From contig JANRIZ010000159.1 of assembly GCA_033764445.1 (NCBI GenBank), positions 1 to 21,652 of the forward strand: a DNA stretch of 21,652 bases. Reading direction: 5' to 3'. Of the stretch, positions 16,253 to 21,652 are shown piece by piece; the first letter of the stretch is position 1; every line of letters begins with the position of its first letter. The stretch is from JANRIZ01 sp033764445 (GTDB lineage Bacteria; Verrucomicrobiota; Verrucomicrobiia; JAWXBN01). A program made the position numbers and the translations under genes. Below the pieces are notes generated by a model, which was given only the letters and a program-made list of their open reading frames with translations, was not told the origin of the DNA and ran no database searches.

Positions 16253-17170
16253 ATGGGAAAACAAACGCTCGAGTCCTACCGGGAGGCGGTGTTTGCCTCG
16301 TGGCTGGGCATTGCCGTCAATGCCCTGCTGGCACTGCTCAAACTGGCGGCCGGGATTCTCGGCCAGAGTCTGGCCCTGATCGCGGACGCCCTGGAATCCT
16401 TCTCGGACATCGGCACCTCGCTGGTCATCATCGCCGCCCTGAATATCGCCCGGAAACCGGCGGATGAAAACCACCCCTACGGCCACGGCAAAGCCGAGGC
16501 GCTGGGATCGGTGGTCGTCTCCACCACCCTCCTGGCCATCGCCGTGGCGATCCTGTGGAATGCCTGTGCCACCCTGATCTCCGGCCGTTTTGAAACGCCC
16601 TCCCCGGTCGCCCTCTGGGCGGCCCTGGTCTCGATCCTGGTCAAGGAGGGGCTCTATCAGTACAAAAACCGGCTGGCCTCCCGTCTCCAAAGTGCCGCGC
16701 TCCGGACGGAGGCCTGGCACCACCGCTCCGATGCCCTCTCCTCCCTGCTGACGGTCGTCGCCATCCTCCTGGCCATGCAGGGCGGACCCGGCTGGGCCTG
16801 GGCGGACCCCGTGGGGGCAATCCTGGTGGCCCTGATGATCGGTTACATCGGCATCCGCCAATTTCTGACCACCTCGGCGGACCTGATGGATGAACAGCCC
16901 AACACGGACCTCATCACCCGGATCCGGCGGACGGCGGCGTTGGAGCCGGGGGCCCTGGGGGTCGAAAAGGTGCTGGTCCGCAAATCGGGGCTCTGGTTCA
17001 TCGTCGACCTGCATCTGGAGGTGGACCCGCTCATGCCGACCATCGACAGCCACCGCCTCGGGCACCGGGTCCAGAAACGTCTGATTGAATCCCTGCCCGA
17101 AGTCGGCAATGTGCTCGTCCACATCGAACCCCACCCGACCCATGGGAAAAAAGACACCCTCCAAAACTGA
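16253..17170 (+). CDS. Cation diffusion facilitator (CDF) transporter
   Basis: A 305-aa inner-membrane metal/proton antiporter of the FieF/CzcD family, exporting Zn2+, Fe2+, Mn2+ or similar ions. The metal site is visible as ADALESFSD in the second helix (D45, E48, D52) and HHRSD in the fifth (H156/H157, D160), the usual D/H-xxx-D and H-xxx-D pairs. There are about six transmembrane helices in residues 12-205, a His-rich HPYGHGK loop typical of the family, and a soluble C-terminal domain (about 210-300) ending IEPHPTH. The metal cannot be predicted safely. It starts a plus-strand run; its end overlaps the Nudix gene by 29 bases. The 108 bases between it and galE carry divergent promoters but no convincing one on this strand. 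Confidence 0.93.
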   Translation: MGKQTLESYREAVFASWLGIAVNALLALLKLAAGILGQSLALIADALESFSDIGTSLVIIAALNIARKPADENHPYGHGKAEALGSVVVSTTLLAIAVAILWNACATLISGRFETPSPVALWAALVSILVKEGLYQYKNRLASRLQSAALRTEAWHHRSDALSSLLTVVAILLAMQGGPGWAWADPVGAILVALMIGYIGIRQFLTTSADLMDEQPNTDLITRIRRTAALEPGALGVEKVLVRKSGLWFIVDLHLEVDPLMPTIDSHRLGHRVQKRLIESLPEVGNVLVHIEPHPTHGKKDTLQN

Positions 17171-17642
17171 ACCCGCCCCCCGGAAAGGATACCGTCGGAA
17201 TGTCGCGGCGGTCATCCTCAATCCGCAGGGACAGATTCTGATCGCCGCCCGGGTGGATTTTCCCAAAAGCTGGCAGTTTCCCCAGGGGGGCGTGGACAAA
17301 TGGGAGCGCGAGGATCGTGCGGTTCTGCGCGAGGTCCGCGAGGAGCTGGGCCTGACCTCCCTCCGGATCCTCCGGAAAAGTGGCGGAAAATTCCGCTACC
17401 GCTTCGGAAAAAAAACGCATTTTGACACGTATATCGGCCAGGAACAACGTTTCTACCTGCTCGCGTTTTCAGGGAATTCCTCGGAAATCCGTCTCAAACA
17501 GCCGGGCCACAAACAGGAATTCTGCCGCTGGAAGTGGGTCGCGCCGACGGACTTCCCCTATCCGCTGGTCTTTGCCCCAAAACAACCGATCTATCGCACG
17601 GTCCTGGCGGAGTTTTTTCCGGAAACGGCCGGTGCCAAATGA
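17142..17642 (+). CDS. rppH: Nudix hydrolase, RppH/Ap4A-pyrophosphatase-like
   Basis: A 166-aa Nudix enzyme. The Nudix box G-x5-E-x7-REVREELGL is perfect from G49 (GGVDKWE...), and the preceding GYRRNVAAVILN and SWQFPQGG are the signature of the RppH/YgdP group, which removes pyrophosphate from RNA 5' ends or cleaves diadenosine polyphosphates. The later E-Q-R-F-Y-L-L segment and CRWKWV are also typical of this group. Length is normal. The ATG at 17142 was chosen because MGKK...RKGYRRNV fits the family; an in-frame ATG at 17085 would overlap the transporter more. The gene overlaps the CDF gene by 29 bases and its TGA overlaps the next ATG (ATGA), so translation is likely coupled on both sides. 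Confidence 0.85.
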   Translation: MGKKTPSKTEPAPRKGYRRNVAAVILNPQGQILIAARVDFPKSWQFPQGGVDKWEREDRAVLREVREELGLTSLRILRKSGGKFRYRFGKKTHFDTYIGQEQRFYLLAFSGNSSEIRLKQPGHKQEFCRWKWVAPTDFPYPLVFAPKQPIYRTVLAEFFPETAGAK

Positions 17643-18697
17643 TCCGGCCCCCGGTCCTGATGTGTCTGACGGGGTTTTGGCTGATGCGGGTGGGCTCCGG
17701 GGGATGGGCCCAAACCGCCTCTCCTGTGCCACTCCCGCCGCCTCCCCGGGCGGAACTGGAATCCTTTGTCACACCGGACCGTCCGGTGGCGGAGCTGAAA
17801 AAATCCGCCCCGGCCACCACGGCAAAATCCGCCGACCCGGCGGTCTCGCTGGTCTTTGCCTATCAGGTCCTGCTCGACCGCAACCACTTTTCACCGGGCT
17901 GTCTCGACGGTCAGGGCGGACGCCAGACGGAGCAGGCGGTCATGGCCTGGCAACAGCAGAACGGGCTCCGGCCCACGGGACGTTTTGACAACGACACCCT
18001 CGTCAAAATGGGGTCGGTCCGGGGAACGGTCGCCACCCACCGGGTCACCCAGTCGGAATGCGACCGCATCGGTCCGGTGCCCAAGGGCTGGAAGGAAAAG
18101 GCGGCCCTCGGATCATTGCCCTACGAGAGTGTCCTGGAATCCCTGGCCGAGAAATATCACACGACCCAAAATGCGCTCCGTCAGCTCAACCCGGGGGTCG
18201 TCTGGCCCAACCCCCCGGCGGGAACCCTGGTCAATGTTCCCAATCCGCAATCCGCGGTGCCTCTGGGCAAGGCGGCCCGGGTCCGGATCTCCCTCACCCG
18301 CAAACTGATCCGGGTTTACGACCGGCAGGGCACCCTCATCGCCCAGTTCCCCTGTTCCATCGCCCAAAGGGAGGAAAAACGTCCGGTCGGGACTCTCAAG
18401 GTGCTCAATTACGCGCCCCAACCCAACTATGTCTTCAATCCGGAACTCTTCGTCAGGGAGGCCAAGGCCCAGGGCATCACCCGCAAACTGATCATTCCCC
18501 CGGGACCCAACAATCCGGTGGGGGTCGCCTGGGTGGGACTGAGTCTGCCGGGCTACGGGATCCATGGCACACCGCGTCCGGAGGAAATCGGCATCACGGA
18601 AAGCCACGGCTGTTTCCGCCTGGCCAATTGGAACGCGGCCAAATTTCTCAAAATGATTTCCATCGGCACCCCGGTGGAGGTACGGGCGGATTTCTGA
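17639..18697 (+). CDS. L,D-transpeptidase with peptidoglycan-binding and LysM-like domains
   Basis: A 352-aa secreted YkuD-family enzyme that forms 3-3 peptidoglycan cross-links or attaches proteins to peptidoglycan. Seen: signal peptide (about 1-24, ending GWA-QT); a proline-rich stretch; a PG_binding_1 domain (about 75-130, with VLLDRNHFSPGCLDG and FDNDTLVKMG); a LysM-like unit (about 160-205, YESVLESLAEKYHTTQ... LNPG... PAGTLVNVP); and a YkuD catalytic domain (about 215-350) with GIHGT and S322-H323-G324-C325-F-R, the catalytic Cys motif. Start ATG at 17639 overlaps the Nudix stop. This is the largest and most modular of three neighbouring transpeptidases and the only one with cell-wall-binding domains. 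Confidence 0.92.
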   Translation: MIRPPVLMCLTGFWLMRVGSGGWAQTASPVPLPPPPRAELESFVTPDRPVAELKKSAPATTAKSADPAVSLVFAYQVLLDRNHFSPGCLDGQGGRQTEQAVMAWQQQNGLRPTGRFDNDTLVKMGSVRGTVATHRVTQSECDRIGPVPKGWKEKAALGSLPYESVLESLAEKYHTTQNALRQLNPGVVWPNPPAGTLVNVPNPQSAVPLGKAARVRISLTRKLIRVYDRQGTLIAQFPCSIAQREEKRPVGTLKVLNYAPQPNYVFNPELFVREAKAQGITRKLIIPPGPNNPVGVAWVGLSLPGYGIHGTPRPEEIGITESHGCFRLANWNAAKFLKMISIGTPVEVRADF

Positions 18698-18825
18698 TCC
18701 GGGACTGACGTGCAAGGGGATTTTTGAGATGTCTGCGAGTTGTCACAGGGTTTTCAATTGACAGGTTTAATCCCTGTTTTATCCTGTGATGCGTCACTGT
18801 TGATCCCTCCAATCTCCCCCCCATT
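18698..18825 (+). promoter_or_regulatory. Intergenic region with candidate promoter and nested inverted repeats
   Basis: The gap between the first two transpeptidase genes holds TTGACA (18758-18763) and TATCCT (18780-18785) with a 16-base spacer, about 40 bases before the GTG start. Around it lie ACAGG at 18745-18749 and 18761-18765 and CCTGT at 18773-18777 and 18783-18787. The inner pair followed by TTTTAT could also form a short weak hairpin that ends the upstream transcript. Confidence 0.55.
18758..18785 (+). promoter_or_regulatory. Candidate sigma70 promoter, TTGACA-16-TATCCT
   Basis: Perfect -35 hexamer and a -10 matching consensus at four of six positions. Start would fall near 18792, leaving a leader of about 34 bases before the GTG at 18826. 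It is the best promoter match in the window, and it sits within the inverted repeats. Confidence 0.5.
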
Positions 18826-19689
18826 GTGAAAAATTACATCCTTCCACTGGCCTTCGTTTCCGGGGCCCTGCTCCTTCTCCCCTTTTCCGTCATCCGTGCC
18901 GAGGAGGAGGACCACGACAGCGCCCCTCCGGCACGGAATTTCTCCGATCAATCCTCCAAGCGTCCGTCCCTGAGCCCTTCCAACCAGAAAAAGGAGCCCC
19001 GGTGGGTCATCATCCGCAACGGCAAAAAAACCTACCTGGAAACCCCCAAATTCGAGTGGAATCCCGCGGCAGCCAAGGAAGGGCCTGTCCTGATCAAGGT
19101 GGTTCTGGAGGAACAGCGGATGTACATCTACAAAGGGGGTGCCCTCATGGGGACAACCGATATCAGCAGCGGGCGTGCGCCCTACAACACCCGCAAGGGC
19201 ACGTTTAAAATCAGCCAGAAAAACAAGGACCACAAATCCAACCTCTACGGCACGGTCGTCGACAAGTCCACAGGCCGCGAAATCAATTCGGATGCCACCC
19301 CCCGGTCCCGTGTCCCCGACGGGGCGGAGTACCGCCCCTCCCCCATGCCCTACTTTCAACGGCTCACCGGCAGCGGTACGGGTTTTCATGCGGGGTTTGT
19401 CATCCCCCGCTCCACGGCCTCGCACGGGTGCATCCGGCTCCCGGAGCAAATGGCCTCCAACCTGTTTGAGCTGACCCAGCTGGGCACCAAGGTTGTCGTG
19501 GTCGATTCACTCAACGATCCCGACCCCCCTCTGCACGTCGAACCCAAACCCGCGGCACCGGCCAATCCGGTCGTTTCCACACCGGCGGCAGCCCCCCCCG
19601 TCGCTGAAAACCCGGCGGCCCAACCCCCGGCACCCGCCACGGTTCCGGCCTCGGCCTCGGCCTCGCCCACCCTTCCCGCGGCCCAATAA
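18826..19689 (+). CDS. L,D-transpeptidase (YkuD) with Pro/Ala-rich tail
   Basis: A 287-aa secreted transpeptidase. Start is GTG (18826); the N-terminus is a clear signal peptide (about 1-25, cleavage near VIRA-EE). A charged linker (about 26-60) is followed by a YkuD domain (about 85-225), with LEEQRMYIYKGG, the conserved GFHAGFVIP and the catalytic S199-H200-G201-C202-IR motif. The segment after it, about 229-287, is Pro/Ala/Val-rich and looks like a flexible wall-spanning or surface linker. Usual YkuD proteins end soon after the catalytic domain, so the tail is extra. It probably has its own promoter. It is followed after seven bases by the third transpeptidase gene and likely co-transcribed with it. 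Confidence 0.9.
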   Translation: MKNYILPLAFVSGALLLLPFSVIRAEEEDHDSAPPARNFSDQSSKRPSLSPSNQKKEPRWVIIRNGKKTYLETPKFEWNPAAAKEGPVLIKVVLEEQRMYIYKGGALMGTTDISSGRAPYNTRKGTFKISQKNKDHKSNLYGTVVDKSTGREINSDATPRSRVPDGAEYRPSPMPYFQRLTGSGTGFHAGFVIPRSTASHGCIRLPEQMASNLFELTQLGTKVVVVDSLNDPDPPLHVEPKPAAPANPVVSTPAAAPPVAENPAAQPPAPATVPASASASPTLPAAQ

Positions 19690-19696
19690 TCCGACG

Positions 19697-20446
19697 ATGA
19701 TCGCGCACCTGATCCGCGGGCTGCTCCTCTCGCTGGTTGGCTCTTCGTTGTCTCTCCCGGCGGCGGACCCGATCCCGGGTTCCCAAATCATCCTCTGCGT
19801 GGCTCCCGACTGGAATTCCCCCAGGGGTCAGTTGAGACTTTTTTCGCGGGACACCCACGGCAACTGGCGGGCGGATTCCGAAAAAATCCCGGTCAACTTT
19901 GGGAAAAACGGCCTCGCCTGGGGGATCGGCCGGCACGGGGCCGAGCCGGGTCCTCAAAAAAAGGAACGGGACAACCGCGCCCCGGCGGGCATCTTCAAAA
20001 TCGGCAGGGTCTACGGCAAATCCGACAACATGCCGGAGGGTTCGAAAGACTGGCCCTACCACCAGGTGGGCTCCGGGGACGCCTGGGTGGATGATGTCAC
20101 CTCCCCGCTCTACAACCAGCATGTGGTGGTGGACCCGAAAAATCCGCCGGCCTGGTTCGAAAAACAGAAAATGGACCCGCACGACTTCGCCTACGAGTGG
20201 CGCATTCTGGTCGAGCACAATTATCCCAGGGCCAAACCGGGCGCCGGCAGCGCAATCTTCCTCCATTTGCGCCGCGGCATCGACATCCCCAGCGCGGGCT
20301 GCACGGTCATGCACCGGGACAGGCTCGGGGACATTCTCCGCTGGCTGGACCCCAAACGCCAGCCGGTCCTGGTCCAACTCCCCAGGGAGGAGTACCTCAA
20401 ACGATGGAAAACCTGGGGGCTTCCCTCCCCCGATGACTGGGATTGA
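19697..20446 (+). CDS. Third L,D-transpeptidase-like protein (COG3786/YafK-related type)
   Basis: A 249-aa secreted protein with a signal peptide (about 1-23, ending SLPA-AD). It has the divergent YkuD fold of the group in which the catalytic motif is H...GC: here H190 in IFLHLRRG and S-A-G201-C202 in IPSAGCTVM, followed by RLGDILRWLDP and VLVQLPREEY. The upstream segment DNRAPAGIFKIGRVYG and YNQHVVVDP is typical of this group. The reaction (L,D-transpeptidation or peptidoglycan-lipoprotein linkage/cleavage) is inferred from the family; the canonical SHGCxR is absent and some members may have other roles. The ATG at 19697 was chosen over an upstream frame because it begins the signal peptide. 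Seven bases separate it from the previous gene; the downstream glycoside hydrolase is convergent. Confidence 0.85.
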   Translation: MIAHLIRGLLLSLVGSSLSLPAADPIPGSQIILCVAPDWNSPRGQLRLFSRDTHGNWRADSEKIPVNFGKNGLAWGIGRHGAEPGPQKKERDNRAPAGIFKIGRVYGKSDNMPEGSKDWPYHQVGSGDAWVDDVTSPLYNQHVVVDPKNPPAWFEKQKMDPHDFAYEWRILVEHNYPRAKPGAGSAIFLHLRRGIDIPSAGCTVMHRDRLGDILRWLDPKRQPVLVQLPREEYLKRWKTWGLPSPDDWD

Positions 20447-20511
20447 GCCCGCGGTCCGATCCCCGATTTTCCCCGCAGTAATCAATCCGGAACGGGCCGG
20501 GAACCCCTTGG

Positions 20512-21652
20512 TCAGGTCAGGCTCGAGAGGAAAACGGCCGAAGAGGGCGGCAGGGTCCGGCGGAGTGGCTGCCCCGTCTCGCGCGTGACTGTGCCAACCG
20601 GCTGCGGAAAACCGGCGGCATCCGTGGGCCGATGAGTTTCGGCATATTCATAAACCTGGAATGTGTCAGATGATGCAACTGGCAAAATCCATTCAACCGT
20701 AACGGGTTGATCCCGCCGGTTGACGCCGCAAAGGCTCCAATCGGTACGTCCGTCGGGCAGATCCTTGCGCGCGGCCAGCAGACGGACTTTTTCGGGTTGC
20801 GGCATCCGATAGATCACGGATCCGGCAGGAAAGAGGCGGGTCAAAAGTGACCAGGTGTAAAACCACGGACGGAAGGCAAAGCCCTCCCGCTTATCCCCCC
20901 ACAGCCCCCAGTTGTAGTCCGGGGCATCGGGTCCGCCCAATCCGGGAGGCAGGTTGCTGTCCTCCATCATCCATGCACTGACGGCGTTGACCCCCGCCCG
21001 CAGGGCCTGCACGGCATAATCAGCCATTTCCAAACCGCAAACATAGGTCTTGATCTCCGGATTGACCTGCGTTCCCGTGCCTGCGGGCCACGTGCCGGCT
21101 TCGGTCACGTAAAACGGCTTGGACCAACCCTGGGGATCATTTCGCCGGGCAAATTCAATCAGCCCGGTCAGACCGTTTTCGAGGTCACCCGCCAGAAGTT
21201 CCTCCTTGAGGGCGTAACGGTGAACATCATACGCATCCAGCCAGGCGTGTTTGCGCAGAACGGTCCTGCGCAGCCAATCACCAAACTCCACGGAGTCGGG
21301 GCCCAGCAGTTTGACGCGGTCCGCCAATCCCCGCGCGTCCAGTTCGGCGCGGGTGTGTTCGAGAAGCGCGAGCCAGGCCTCCCAGTTGCCGGACATGTTG
21401 TTGGGTTCATTGAACAGGATCAGGTGGGTGATGCAGGAGTAGCCGCGCCGCCGGATCAGGTGGTCGAGACCCTCGGCCAGACTCCACGCGTTGCGCGGAT
21501 GCGCGGTATTCAGCGGGATGTAGCTGTCCGAAGCGCGGGCGCAGTTGTGCGGTTCCCATTGGGACAGAAACACACCGATCCCCGACTCCTGGCAAAAATC
21601 CAGATACCGGTAGAGGCTCCTCATGTGGGGGGAGTCCCAGTCCACCGAACCA
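20512..21652 (-). CDS. Glycoside hydrolase, clan GH-A-like (5' end beyond window)
   Basis: Partial: the frame is open through the right edge, so the N-terminus is missing and the GTG at 21645 should not be taken as the start. At least 377 aa are visible. The fold looks like a TIM-barrel clan GH-A enzyme: LILFNEPN with the acid/base Glu (codon 21406-21408) and, about 102 residues later, FYVTEAGTW with the nucleophile Glu (codon 21100-21102), a spacing usual for that clan. A beta-sandwich-like C-terminal part follows (from about position 20830 down to 20512). The family (GH39, GH30, GH5 or other) and the sugar substrate are not clear to me. It converges with the third transpeptidase gene; 65 bases separate the stops, with no strong terminator. 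Confidence 0.75.
   Translation of the reverse strand, partial: GSVDWDSPHMRSLYRYLDFCQESGIGVFLSQWEPHNCARASDSYIPLNTAHPRNAWSLAEGLDHLIRRRGYSCITHLILFNEPNNMSGNWEAWLALLEHTRAELDARGLADRVKLLGPDSVEFGDWLRRTVLRKHAWLDAYDVHRYALKEELLAGDLENGLTGLIEFARRNDPQGWSKPFYVTEAGTWPAGTGTQVNPEIKTYVCGLEMADYAVQALRAGVNAVSAWMMEDSNLPPGLGGPDAPDYNWGLWGDKREGFAFRPWFYTWSLLTRLFPAGSVIYRMPQPEKVRLLAARKDLPDGRTDWSLCGVNRRDQPVTVEWILPVASSDTFQVYEYAETHRPTDAAGFPQPVGTVTRETGQPLRRTLPPSSAVFLSSLT

Noticed and set aside
17534..17638. Upstream in-frame extension of the first L,D-transpeptidase
   Set aside because: It lies inside the Nudix gene and would place a long non-hydrophobic stretch before the signal peptide; the ATG at 17639 fits better.
19493..19696. 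Upstream in-frame extension of the third L,D-transpeptidase
   Set aside because: It is an Arg/Pro-rich shadow of the tail of the previous gene; the ATG at 19697 begins a proper signal peptide.

Overview
This 21.7-kb window looks like an ordinary chromosomal segment of a GC-rich Gram-negative bacterium, most likely Verrucomicrobiota or a close relative in the PVC group. The placement rests on the FtsH style (a tail of the type KVCWGRERRS before the zinc site and FLGRDM near the C-terminus), an MFS-acyltransferase fusion, weak or absent Shine-Dalgarno sequences before most genes, and envelope genes with lipoproteins and signal peptides. This is inference from remembered family features, not a search. 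I see no tRNA, rRNA, CRISPR array, insertion sequence, integrase or phage gene. No gene-free stretch exceeds 300 bases; the longest is the 227-base divergent region at 5717-5943.

Layout. Positions 55-5716 (minus strand) hold four closely spaced genes, transcribed in the order MFS-acyltransferase fusion, CorC/HlyC-type CBS membrane protein, small YcfL-like lipoprotein, mutL. A divergent region separates them from ftsH (plus strand, 5944-8016), which is followed after 12 bases by a small unknown gene whose protein is a tandem duplication of a domain of about 50 residues. Pyruvate kinase (minus) converges on that gene with only 12 bases between the stop codons. A GNAT/BioF2-like acyltransferase (plus, 9977-11194) follows, possibly preceded by a 24-codon leader ORF.

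Positions 11217-16144 (minus strand) form a second compact cluster, transcribed galE, a stand-alone cyclic-nucleotide-binding domain protein, an AI-2E/PerM-family membrane protein, and a Prc-type S41 periplasmic protease. Positions 16253-20446 (plus strand) hold a cation diffusion facilitator, an RppH-like Nudix hydrolase that overlaps it, and then three consecutive L,D-transpeptidases of three different architectures. The second of these has its own candidate promoter, embedded in a nested inverted repeat. The window ends inside a glycoside hydrolase (minus strand) whose N-terminus lies beyond the right edge.

The theme is housekeeping plus envelope maintenance: membrane protein quality control (FtsH), periplasmic proteolysis (Prc), phospholipid acylation (MFS-PlsC), UDP-sugar supply (GalE) and peptidoglycan cross-linking or anchoring (three L,D-transpeptidases). 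No clearly new multi-gene system is evident. The best leads are the duplicated-domain protein behind ftsH, the three-transpeptidase cluster with its inverted-repeat promoter, and the cyclic-nucleotide-binding protein translationally coupled to a membrane transporter-like gene.
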